Source: CAYNLX01 sp964441535
Lineage (GTDB): Bacteria; Bacillota_I; Bacilli_A; RF39; UBA660
Direction: 5' to 3'
Assembly: GCA_964441535.1 (NCBI GenBank)
Contig: CAYTXQ010000005.1
Coordinates: 1-24,321, forward strand
Length of the DNA: 24,321 bases
Shown piece after piece: positions 14,279 through 21,042 of the stretch. The first letter of the stretch is position 1, and every line of letters begins with the position of its first letter. The notes beneath the pieces are model-generated. The model was given only the letters and a program-made list of their open reading frames with translations. It ran no database searches and had not been told where the DNA came from. The position numbers were made by a program, and so were the translations under genes.

Positions 14279-14439
14279 TGGAAAAGTTAATATTTGAAAA
14301 AAGAAAACTTATTATTTATATTATTTATAAAAATATTGAAATAGGTACTATTAGTTCTTATGGTAGAATTGAATATAAATTAATTACAAATGATATTTTA
14401 AAAAATAGAATACGTAAATTTAAAAAACAAATATTTTAA
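14278..14439 (+). CDS. small basic hypothetical protein, 53 aa
   Basis: An ATG at 14278 shares a base with the preceding TAA, and its own TAA (14437-14439) shares a base with the next ATG. The protein is strongly basic (KRK, KNRIRKFKKQ) and has a short hydrophobic beta-like segment (KLIIYIIYKNIEIGTI). Unknown; the double TAATG junction is the main evidence that it is real. Confidence 0.45.
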   Translation: MEKLIFEKRKLIIYIIYKNIEIGTISSYGRIEYKLITNDILKNRIRKFKKQIF

Positions 14440-14648
14440 TGAAATTAAAAGAGTTAATAGATAAAGAATTACCAGATTTAAAGTTATATTATTATGATAG
14501 TTTTTTTGATGAGGTAATAGAAATAGAATCTGTAGAAGTTAAAAAAATAACTAGAAAAGAAGATATAACTACTACAACAAGTGGTATTATATTATTTAGT
14601 ATTCCTTTTAAGTTAAATAATAAAACATTAAGTAGAAATAAAAAATAA
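14439..14648 (+). CDS. small hypothetical protein, 69 aa
   Basis: Unrecognised. It begins in a TAATG overlap with the preceding gene. The first 35 residues are acidic (LIDKELPDLKLYYYDSFFDEVIEIESVEV); then comes a Thr run (DITTTTSG), a hydrophobic strand (IILFSIPF) and a basic end (RNKK). A poly-A run follows the stop before the next gene. It could be a small alpha/beta protein. No functional clue beyond its place after the ligase. Confidence 0.5.
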   Translation: MKLKELIDKELPDLKLYYYDSFFDEVIEIESVEVKKITRKEDITTTTSGIILFSIPFKLNNKTLSRNKK

Positions 14649-14662
14649 AAAAAAAAACAAAA

Positions 14663-15874
14663 ATGAAAAAAACAAAAATAAAACAACCTAAAGATGTAAT
14701 GGAATTATTTCATTACTTTGCTAATAAAACTCTTCCTGAGTGTAGTAAATCAGGATATAATTATACTATAGTAAATGGAATTGGTAAATTGTGGAGATAT
14801 TCTAATTTATTAGCAATAGTTAATTATAAAAAGAAATATTTAATTCATAATCGTTTTAATTTTATAGGTGCATTTGGAAATGGTTATAGTATTTATAGTT
14901 TAATTAGGGCTTTTAAGGAAGATTTTATTAGTATAAATAGTGATTATTTAGGTAGTAGTGATGATTTTATAAAACATTTAAGCTCTCATATTTTTAATGA
15001 GTATTATCTTAATTATTTTAAACAAATAATTGTATTTAAAGAACTTAAATATGGAAGTTCTAGTAGGTCTATTCCTTATTATAATCTTGAGACTACTAAT
15101 AATAATTGTAAGGAAAAAATAACTTCTTTATGTAGAAAATTTAAAGTTAAAAAATCAAATGTTTTAAATTTTAAATTTAAATATGATAATTATATAAAAT
15201 ATTGGCCTGAAGGATGGAGAACAGAATATACTAGATATAGAGAATCTTTTTCACTTAATGATATTATTAAAGATAAATTATTAACTAAAGAAGAAAAAAA
15301 TAGATTAGAATACATTAGATGGATAGTTAAACTTAGACCTTATGTAAATAGAAATATGTTAACTATTTCTAGAAAATATACATGGGAAGATATATATAAT
15401 AATATAGAATTAAGAAAGATAGTAGATGATTCTTTACCTGAGTTTATAGAAAGGAAGAAAGAGCGAGATTTAGAATTAGCTAATAGGAGAAGGTTAGCTA
15501 GAGAACGTGCAGAAGCTAAAAAAAGAGAAGAGTTAGAAACTGAATATAAAGAATGGTTAAGTAATTGGTATAATTATAAAGGTAGTCATCAATATAGATT
15601 TTGGATGTTTCCTGTTAGATTAAGAACTGATTATAAAACTATAGATACTACTCTTAATGCTAGTGTACCATTTGATGATGCTAGAGCTTTATATAATATA
15701 TTTAAAAAGTATGTAGATAATAAAGTTACTGGTAGAGTTGCTAATCGCATAGGTAATTATGTAGCATCTAATATAGATAAAGATGAAAAAGGATTTTATA
15801 TAGTTATTGGTTGTCATCATATATACGAAGAACAAATTAATGAATTTATTAAACATTATAAATTAGATTGGTAA
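14663..15874 (+). CDS. large hypothetical protein with charged helical segment, 403 aa
   Basis: The longest unidentified gene here. The N-terminal half contains Trp/Tyr-rich alpha/beta sequence (KLWRYSNLLAIVNYKKKYLIHNR, then FIGAFGNGYSIYSLI, about 45-80), with no motif I can name. Residues about 265-300 are a highly charged continuous helix (ERKKERDLELANRRRLARERAEAKKREELETEYKEW). The C-terminus has DDARALYNIFKKY and YIVIGCHHIYEEQINEF, suggesting an alpha/beta fold with possible Cys-His-His near the end. No nucleotide-binding loop, zinc ribbon or membrane segment is evident. The start follows a run of A residues. It could be a replication accessory or a host-takeover protein. Confidence 0.65.
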   Translation: MKKTKIKQPKDVMELFHYFANKTLPECSKSGYNYTIVNGIGKLWRYSNLLAIVNYKKKYLIHNRFNFIGAFGNGYSIYSLIRAFKEDFISINSDYLGSSDDFIKHLSSHIFNEYYLNYFKQIIVFKELKYGSSSRSIPYYNLETTNNNCKEKITSLCRKFKVKKSNVLNFKFKYDNYIKYWPEGWRTEYTRYRESFSLNDIIKDKLLTKEEKNRLEYIRWIVKLRPYVNRNMLTISRKYTWEDIYNNIELRKIVDDSLPEFIERKKERDLELANRRRLARERAEAKKREELETEYKEWLSNWYNYKGSHQYRFWMFPVRLRTDYKTIDTTLNASVPFDDARALYNIFKKYVDNKVTGRVANRIGNYVASNIDKDEKGFYIVIGCHHIYEEQINEFIKHYKLDW

Positions 15875-16227
15875 TGAAAAGAAATTATATAGGTAAACCT
15901 ATTCAAAATAAAGACAGTCTTAAAATATATGATTTATTAATATATAATAGAACTTTATTAATTGTTGCAGGAATAACAGATGTTTTAGCTGTTGAATGTG
16001 TTATATCTTTATATGATACTAATTCTATAGTATTAGGAGTTACTATATTAGAAAATTATAAATTTTCTAATTATAAAAATTTGAGTAATGGTGGATTTTG
16101 GATATTTGGAGAATATGCTAATAAACTTGAATATTTAATACTTGTACACAGATTTAAAGGTAAAAGACCAACAATAGAACAAATTAAACAAGCTTATGAA
16201 GAATATAAATCAAAAAATTATGAATAA
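15874..16227 (+). CDS. hypothetical protein, 117 aa
   Basis: Unrecognised. ATG 15874 shares a base with the previous TAA; an in-frame TTG at 15868 is a poorer start. The sequence is mostly beta-like and hydrophobic (LLIYNRTLLIVAGITDVLAVECVISLYD, about 21-48) with a Gly-rich middle (SNGGFWIFGEY), then a helical basic end (IEQIKQAYEEYKSKNYE). The hydrophobic stretch is interrupted by Arg, Asp and Glu, so a membrane segment is unlikely. It overlaps the kinase start by 8 bases, so translation is coupled to it. Confidence 0.55.
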   Translation: MKRNYIGKPIQNKDSLKIYDLLIYNRTLLIVAGITDVLAVECVISLYDTNSIVLGVTILENYKFSNYKNLSNGGFWIFGEYANKLEYLILVHRFKGKRPTIEQIKQAYEEYKSKNYE

Positions 16228-17125
16228 TAATATTTCTTTAATTGGTATTTCAGGAAAAATTGGAAGTGGTAAAGATACTATTGGTATGATTATACAATAT
16301 CTTTATGATATTAAAAATTTTAATTATACTCACTCTCCTAATGAGTCAGATTTTCAAAGTTATATTAATAATGAATGGAATAAACAATGTTCTTTTCAAA
16401 TTAAAAAATTTGCTTATAAATTAAAACAAATAGTATCTATAATTACAGGTATTAGTATTGAAGATTTAGAAAAAGAAGAAGTTAAAAATAGTTATCTAGG
16501 TGAAGAATGGAAAATTAAACCTTATAACTGGATTTATGAAGGAATGATAGGATTTGAAAATATTGATAGTAGTAATATTGAAACTAATAAAGATGGTTCT
16601 CTTAGATTAAATGTTTATGATAAAACATTTAAAGTAAGAGAATTACTTCAAGACTTATGTACTAATGTATGTAGAAAAATTCATGAGGACTTTTGGATTA
16701 ATAGTTTATTTGTTGATTATAAAAAACTTATTCGTAATATTGATTGGAGTACACAAAAAAAAGCTAACAAATGTCTTAGTGAAGCTAAATATCCTAATTG
16801 GATTATTACTGATGTAAGATTTCCTAACGAAGCTAAAGCTATTAAAGATAGAGGTGGTATTATTATTAGAGTTAATAGAAATACTTCTGTTACGTATGAA
16901 CAACTTAAAGCTAAATATCCTAAATTAAATTGGGATGAAGCTGAAGAGATAAGCCCTGAAGATTTAGTAGCTGCTAGTGATTTATATGATAAAACTATAA
17001 CGGTACATCCTTCTGAAACTGCTCTTGATGAATATACATTTGATTATACTATTGATAATAATGGTACAATTGATGAATTAATTGAAAAAGTAAAGGAAAT
17101 ATTAATTAAAAAAAATATAATATAA
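16220..17125 (+). CDS. deoxynucleoside monophosphate kinase (T4 gp1-like), 301 aa
   Basis: Phosphorylates dNMPs to dNDPs with ATP, feeding phage DNA synthesis from degraded host DNA or salvaged precursors. The Walker A loop GKIGSGKDT is at residues 12-20. The family signature DVRFPNEAKAIKDRGGIII is at about 198-216. FWINSL (about 158-163) and RELLQ match the lid/base-binding area of viral dNMP kinases. Start ATG 16220 overlaps the preceding gene end by 8 bases; ATG 16196 would add 8 residues within that gene. The 301-aa length is somewhat long for the family, with an insert around residues 90-140. An adenylate-kinase-like fold is expected; substrate range cannot be read. Confidence 0.85.
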   Translation: MNNNISLIGISGKIGSGKDTIGMIIQYLYDIKNFNYTHSPNESDFQSYINNEWNKQCSFQIKKFAYKLKQIVSIITGISIEDLEKEEVKNSYLGEEWKIKPYNWIYEGMIGFENIDSSNIETNKDGSLRLNVYDKTFKVRELLQDLCTNVCRKIHEDFWINSLFVDYKKLIRNIDWSTQKKANKCLSEAKYPNWIITDVRFPNEAKAIKDRGGIIIRVNRNTSVTYEQLKAKYPKLNWDEAEEISPEDLVAASDLYDKTITVHPSETALDEYTFDYTIDNNGTIDELIEKVKEILIKKNII

Positions 17126-17574
17126 TGAAAGTATTAAATGATGAAAATAAAAAAGAAGTTTTAAAACTATTAGAAGAAAAAATAAATGATAGTTTTGAAC
17201 TTGATATAAAAATTGATTGTTATCCACATCCATATTGTATTACTGATAAACACATAACAGATAAATATATGTATTTATCAGAAGATGTAATAAGAAATTT
17301 AGAAAAAGAAGATCGTAATATTAGATGTGGTATGTATGTAAATAATAAAGGAAGTTATGTAAATGGAAAAAAAGCTGGTTATACTAGATGTACGTTATTA
17401 TATGATGATCATATTCAAACTAACTTTTTATTAATAATTTTAAATGATAGTGTTAATAAATCTAAAATAAATAATTTTATGAATAGTATCAAAGAAATAT
17501 TAATTAATAATAATATTGAGAAGTTAGCATTTGCTAGAAAAAATGATGATTTTGAAATAATTAATGATAACTAG
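17125..17574 (+). CDS. hypothetical protein, 149 aa
   Basis: Unrecognised. ATG shares a base with the kinase stop (TAATG). The gene ends in TAG, rare in this stretch. The protein is alpha/beta: helix (KKEVLKLLEEKIND), then a region with CYPHPYC (about 32-38) and a lone RCG and RCT cysteine pattern (about 66-92), then a hydrophobic strand (TNFLLIILNDS) and helix. Cysteines at about 32, 38, 67 and 92 might bind metal but the spacing is not a known type. The charged C-terminus overlaps the next gene slightly if its upstream start is used. Confidence 0.55.
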   Translation: MKVLNDENKKEVLKLLEEKINDSFELDIKIDCYPHPYCITDKHITDKYMYLSEDVIRNLEKEDRNIRCGMYVNNKGSYVNGKKAGYTRCTLLYDDHIQTNFLLIILNDSVNKSKINNFMNSIKEILINNNIEKLAFARKNDDFEIINDN

Positions 17575-17575
17575 T

Positions 17576-17791
17576 ATGAAAAAACTTTATTTATGTCATA
17601 CTGAATGTAGTGATAAACCTTATTATGTTATAGATGAAACTTTTGATAATGCTGAAACTAAACTTATTAATCATTTAAATGAAGAAGCTATAGGTTTTGA
17701 GCATAAAAGAAGAGTTATTGAAATAAAGGTAATAGCTGTTGAATATAAAGTTTTATCATTTGCACAGGGTAGTAATATTTTAGTAATTTAA
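17576..17791 (+). CDS. small hypothetical protein, 71 aa
   Basis: Unrecognised. I chose ATG 17576, directly after the preceding TAG (TAG-T-ATG); an ATG at 17564 would add four residues inside the previous gene. The sequence opens with MKKLYLCHTECSDKPYYVID and includes a helical stretch (NAETKLINHLNEEAI, about 26-40), followed by a beta stretch (VIEIKVIAVEYKVL). It resembles small alpha/beta proteins of phages but no family is assigned. Confidence 0.5.
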   Translation: MKKLYLCHTECSDKPYYVIDETFDNAETKLINHLNEEAIGFEHKRRVIEIKVIAVEYKVLSFAQGSNILVI

Positions 17792-17796
17792 AAAAT

Positions 17797-18048
17797 ATGA
17801 GTAATTTTGTTCATTTGAATATTAAATCTAAATTTATTAATGTTGATGCTGTAGTTAGACAATCTACTGCTAATAATTTATTAAAAAGTATTAAAGATTT
17901 ACAATTAGATGTTTATTGCCCTAAAACAAATATGGCTAAGAATATAGAAGAAGTTGCTATTATTAGAGGGCAAAGTCTAAATTTTGAATATAGTAATGTT
18001 TGTATTAATATTAAATCGTTAACAATTAAAAAAGAAAACATAGTATGA
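17797..18048 (+). CDS. small hypothetical protein, 83 aa
   Basis: Unrecognised. Starts after AAAAAAT and ends in ATGA overlap with the next small gene. Beta-like strands (HLNIKSKFINVDAVV; AIIRGQSLNFEYSNVCINIKSLTI) flank a short helix (NNLLKSIKDL, about 26-35). The pattern suggests a small alpha/beta fold. No catalytic motif or membrane segment is visible. Confidence 0.5.
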   Translation: MSNFVHLNIKSKFINVDAVVRQSTANNLLKSIKDLQLDVYCPKTNMAKNIEEVAIIRGQSLNFEYSNVCINIKSLTIKKENIV

Positions 18049-18218
18049 AAACATTAAAAGAAGTATTAATGGAAAGAGATGATCTTAGTTCTGATGAAGC
18101 TGATGAACTTATAAAAGAAGCTAGAGAACAAGTGTATAATGGTGAAGATCCAGAAGAAGTATTATTTAATGAGTTTGGATTAGAGCCTGATTATGTAATG
18201 GATTTATTAGAATGTTAA
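18045..18218 (+). CDS. small acidic helical protein, 57 aa
   Basis: The frame starts with ATG in an ATGA overlap and reads MKTLKEVLMERDDLSSDEAD ... FGLEPDYVMDLLEC, ending TAA 18216-18218. It is all-helical and acidic. This form (KxxLMERDxLSxDEADELIxEA ... FGLEPDYVxDLL) resembles a small family scattered through phages of diverse hosts, to the best of my memory, with no known function. It is directly upstream of the DHH gene, and the two may be translated together. Confidence 0.6.
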   Translation: MKTLKEVLMERDDLSSDEADELIKEAREQVYNGEDPEEVLFNEFGLEPDYVMDLLEC

Positions 18219-18232
18219 ATAATAAATTAAAT

Positions 18233-19261
18233 ATGAAAAGAGTTTGTATATATCATAGTATAGATTTAGATGGGTGGATGAGTGCTGCTATTGTTAAACA
18301 TTGGTTTATAAATAAATACGATAAAGTTAGAATTTATAATAATTCAGATCAGACTGAACTTATAAGTTATTACACTAACCCTAATCCTAAAAATGATGAA
18401 ACTTTAGTATTTATAGGTTATAATTACGGTGATCCTATCCCTGATTTAAGTGAGTATGATAAAGTAATAATGTGTGATATTAGTTTTCCACTTATAAATA
18501 TGGATTCAATTGCTTCAAATGTAAGTATTATTCAAAGAGATTTTATTTGGATTGATCACCATATTTCAGCAATTAAAGAATGTTCAATAGAAAGAGATGG
18601 TAAATATATTGCAGGATATGGTGGTATTAGAGATACTAACTTTGCTGCTTGTGAATTAACATGGAAGTATTTCTTTCTTGATGAACCTATGCCTGAAATA
18701 GTTAGACTGTTAGGTAGATATGATTGTTTTGGTCATAAAGGTACAGATGAAGAACAAAAAGTATTAGAGTTTCAATATGGAGCAAGAAGTGTTATTAGTA
18801 ATTATGAAGAAGCTTATAAATGGTTATCAGCTGAAGAAGAAAAAGATGATCTTATGGGATATAATGCAATAGATATTATTTTAGATAAAGGTAAAGCTAT
18901 CTATCAATATTTTTGTACAGAAGCTAAACAAATTTATAAGAATGGATTTGAGATATATTTTAAACATCTTCGACCAGATATTAAAAATCATCCTGGAGTT
19001 ACAGATAAGTGTTTTGAAATAGCTAGATTTATTTGTATAAATAAGGAACGTTTTAATCCTATTAACTTTGGTATAGATTATCATAAAGACGGTTATGATG
19101 GAGCAGCTTGTTTTCATTATGCAAATGGAATGTGGAATTTTAGTTTATATAATGATAATGGTGCAGTTGATTGTAGTATTATAGCTAAACAATTTGGTGG
19201 AGGTGGTCATAAAGGTGCTAGTGGATTTAGAATAGATGATATTAATAAAATAATAAAATAA
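18233..19261 (+). CDS. DHH-DHHA1 family phosphoesterase, 342 aa
   Basis: A metal-dependent phosphodiesterase related to NrnA/oligoribonucleases, c-di-AMP and RecJ-type enzymes. Metal-binding motifs in order: DLDG (Asp11 and Asp13), CDIS with Asp82, DHH at 108-110 (WIDHHIS), and an Asp near 164 (GRYDCFG). The C-terminal DHHA1 signature GGGGHKGASGF starts near residue 322. ATG 18233 follows AATTAAAT and puts DxD close to the N-terminus; the ATG at 18212 lies in the upstream gene and would add seven residues. Substrate cannot be read; short RNA (nanoRNA) or cyclic/linear dinucleotides are the likely choices, so roles in nucleotide recycling or blocking host signalling are open. Confidence 0.88.
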   Translation: MKRVCIYHSIDLDGWMSAAIVKHWFINKYDKVRIYNNSDQTELISYYTNPNPKNDETLVFIGYNYGDPIPDLSEYDKVIMCDISFPLINMDSIASNVSIIQRDFIWIDHHISAIKECSIERDGKYIAGYGGIRDTNFAACELTWKYFFLDEPMPEIVRLLGRYDCFGHKGTDEEQKVLEFQYGARSVISNYEEAYKWLSAEEEKDDLMGYNAIDIILDKGKAIYQYFCTEAKQIYKNGFEIYFKHLRPDIKNHPGVTDKCFEIARFICINKERFNPINFGIDYHKDGYDGAACFHYANGMWNFSLYNDNGAVDCSIIAKQFGGGGHKGASGFRIDDINKIIK

Positions 19262-19266
19262 AAATT

Positions 19267-19503
19267 ATGTATGAAACTAAGTTTGAAGATGGTAGTGAGA
19301 TAATATCTTATTATGCAGTTGGTTATGCAGAAGGATTTGAAGAGTTTTCTAATCCTAAAGATGAAATTAGAGTGTGGTCTTATTTAATAGGTACTAAATT
19401 AGCATATAGTTTACAAGGTTGGTTTGGTAGAACTGCTAATTCACTTATTGAAAAGGGTTATATATTAGAAGATGGTACTGTTAATTGGGACTTAATCCCT
19501 TAA
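19267..19503 (+). CDS. small hypothetical protein, 78 aa
   Basis: Unrecognised. A compact aromatic-rich protein: YYAVGYAEGFEEF (15-27), WSYLIGTKLAYSLQGWFGRTANSL (about 37-60), then ILEDGTVNWDLIP. The glycine and tryptophan spacing suggests a folded single domain. It starts 6 bases after the DHH stop with the leader AAAATT. No catalytic motif is evident. Confidence 0.55.
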   Translation: MYETKFEDGSEIISYYAVGYAEGFEEFSNPKDEIRVWSYLIGTKLAYSLQGWFGRTANSLIEKGYILEDGTVNWDLIP

Positions 19504-19514
19504 ATTTAAATATT

Positions 19515-19742
19515 ATGATAACAAAAAAGGCTTTAGTTAAAAAATTAAAAAAGTTACATCCTGATTCTCGTATTGATATAGATCATAGTGTTTATATTGA
19601 GAGTTATAATGGTTCTGAAATTTTAATTAGTTTTAGATGTTATATTTCAAATTACAAATTTGATGGTGGTACTGGTTTTACTGAATATTATGATACATAT
19701 ATTGAATTAGTTAAGTTTTTAATAAATCATTTTAAATTATGA
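19515..19742 (+). CDS. small hypothetical protein, 75 aa
   Basis: Unrecognised. I use ATG 19515 (after TTAAATATT); an in-frame TTG at 19485 lies in the previous gene. An N-terminal lysine-rich helix (MITKKALVKKLKKLHPDS) is followed by beta-like segments (RIDIDHSVYIESYNGSEILISFRCY) and an aromatic C-terminus. The stop overlaps the next start as ATGA. The shape suggests a small nucleic-acid-binding alpha/beta protein, without firm basis. Confidence 0.5.
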   Translation: MITKKALVKKLKKLHPDSRIDIDHSVYIESYNGSEILISFRCYISNYKFDGGTGFTEYYDTYIELVKFLINHFKL

Positions 19743-20071
19743 AAATAGTATATAAAGCTACAGGTTTATGTTTAGGTAATTATTGGGGTGGTGGTTGTGG
19801 TGCTTATCCTACTATAACTTTTCATTCTGATAATTTAAATAATTTAGAAATTAATATTAATAAAGCTATTTCTGATGGTACTATTGATTCAGGAATGGGA
19901 TTTGAAAGTATGATTGGTGCATATATGACCATTGAAAAAATTAAAAGTATTGAAATAGATATAGATGGTAAACTATTACCTTTTACTCACATTGAATATT
20001 CTGAAGAATTTTATGGTAAGTTAACAGATAAAGAAGCGGAGTTTTTATACGAAGTTTATAATAATATGTAA
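19739..20071 (+). CDS. hypothetical protein, 110 aa
   Basis: Unrecognised. Start in ATGA overlap with the preceding gene. A glycine-rich first part (CLGNYWGGGCGAYPTITFHS, residues 11-30) and acidic alpha/beta remainder (IEKIKSIEIDIDGKL). Cysteines at 11 and 20. The G/C-free wording resembles small immunity-like or DUF-type proteins, but no name fits. Ends 3 bases before the next ATG. Confidence 0.5.
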   Translation: MKIVYKATGLCLGNYWGGGCGAYPTITFHSDNLNNLEININKAISDGTIDSGMGFESMIGAYMTIEKIKSIEIDIDGKLLPFTHIEYSEEFYGKLTDKEAEFLYEVYNNM

Positions 20072-20073
20072 TT

Positions 20074-20202
20074 ATGGCAAAACAAATAGGTAAGATAGAA
20101 AATAAATCTATCAAAAGAAAAGGTATTCATGCTAAAAGTAAAACAAGTAATTTAAAAAATAGTAAAAATTATATTAAATTAAACAGAGGACAAGGTAAAT
20201 AA
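20074..20202 (+). CDS. very small, highly basic protein, 42 aa
   Basis: An ATG at 20074 opens a 42-residue frame ending TAA 20200-20202. The protein is MAKQIGKIENKSIKRKGIHA, then KSKTSNLKNSKNYIKLNRGQGK: about twelve Lys/Arg and only one acidic residue. Such short Lys-rich peptides ending in RGQGK-like tails look familiar from Bacteroidota phages (from memory, unverified) and would be expected to bind nucleic acid. It fits exactly between two other genes, which supports reality. Confidence 0.55.
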   Translation: MAKQIGKIENKSIKRKGIHAKSKTSNLKNSKNYIKLNRGQGK

Positions 20203-20204
20203 TT

Positions 20205-20735
20205 ATGGGTAATTTATTTGATATTCAAGCAGAATATTTTGATATTATATCAGAATTAGAAGAATTAGAAGGGGAAATAACTCCTGAATTAGAAGAGCGA
20301 CTTAAAATTAATGCTAAAGAATTAGAGTTTAAATTAAAAGCTTATTATTATTATGTTAAACAAAATGAGGGTAATATTAAAACTTTAAATGATGAAATAG
20401 AAAGATTACAAAATAAAAAAGTAAGTATTGAAAATATTAATGGTAGATTAAAAGAAAAGATGAAAGAAGCATTATTATTATTTGGTAATAATGGAAAAAG
20501 TGGAAATAAACAATTAAAGTATGATACTATTAATATTTATAATGTTTATCATAAACCACTTATTTTAGAAGTTGAAGATGAAGTATTTATGGATAGTGAT
20601 AAAAATAAAGAGTTTATAAGAACTAAAGTTATCAATACTATTGATAAAAAGGCTGTTAAAGAAGCTATTCTTAAAGGAAGAGAAATAGAAGATTGTTTTA
20701 TTGATTTTAATGCTAATTATATTGTTTTACGTTAA
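20205..20735 (+). CDS. Gp157-family protein, 176 aa
   Basis: Matches the Siphovirus Gp157 family: N-terminal EITPELEERLKINAKELEFKL (24-44), long coiled coil (about 46-92, NEGNIKTLNDEIERLQNKKVSIENINGRLKEKM), then a small beta domain (KYDTINIYNVYHKPLILEVED) and the closing AILKGREIEDCFIDFNANYIVLR. The family is common in phage recombination regions and was linked to phage resistance in Streptococcus thermophilus; its molecular role is unknown. It probably accompanies RecT-type recombination. Spacing is tight to a basic micro-gene upstream and a strongly acidic gene downstream. Confidence 0.85.
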   Translation: MGNLFDIQAEYFDIISELEELEGEITPELEERLKINAKELEFKLKAYYYYVKQNEGNIKTLNDEIERLQNKKVSIENINGRLKEKMKEALLLFGNNGKSGNKQLKYDTINIYNVYHKPLILEVEDEVFMDSDKNKEFIRTKVINTIDKKAVKEAILKGREIEDCFIDFNANYIVLR

Positions 20736-20746
20736 ATTAATTTATT

Positions 20747-21040
20747 ATGGAAAATACAAATAAAACTTCAAACGAATTAGATGAACAATTAAATAGTGAC
20801 ATTCAAAATAGTGAAAGTCCTAAACATATAGAATTAAATTTTCACGATGGTGTTGGAACAAGAGAAGGATTTGGAGGTAGAGATAAAACAGGATCTATTG
20901 AAGAAGATGAAGATATAAATATTGAAGATACGCCAGAAGAAGATATTGAAATAGAAGAAGATATTGAAATAGATAGTGATGAAGATGAAGATATTGAAGA
21001 TGATGATTTCGATGATCAATATACACAATTAACTTTTTAA
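20747..21040 (+). CDS. highly acidic low-complexity protein, 97 aa
   Basis: By count 37 of 97 residues are Asp or Glu against 5 Lys/Arg. A polar N-terminus and a Gly-rich patch (GTREGFGGRD, about 37-46) lead into an acidic run from about residue 51 (IEEDEDINIEDTPEEDIEIE) to 90, ending in DFDDQYTQLTF. The last residues, hydrophobic after an acidic stretch, resemble SSB-type tails that recruit partners and loosely recall clamp-binding peptides. The charge suits a DNA mimic, such as restriction-enzyme or histone-like-protein blockers. It is directly followed (2 bases) by the DUF932 gene. Function unproven; disordered structure is likely. Confidence 0.6.
   Translation: MENTNKTSNELDEQLNSDIQNSESPKHIELNFHDGVGTREGFGGRDKTGSIEEDEDINIEDTPEEDIEIEEDIEIDSDEDEDIEDDDFDDQYTQLTF
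20936..20971 (+). repeat. perfect 18-bp tandem repeat, two copies
   Basis: GAAGAAGATATTGAAATA at 20936-20953 is repeated exactly at 20954-20971, in frame, coding EEDIEI twice in the acidic protein. Identical codons in both copies indicate a recent duplication by slippage, so the acidic segment may vary in length among relatives. Confidence 0.85.
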
Positions 21041-21042
21041 TT

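Noticed and set aside
20834..21028. Leftward frame rich in Ile and Phe (64 codons)
   Set aside because: It is the complement of the acidic GAA/GAT repeats of the 20747 gene, which read as TTC/ATC on the other strand.
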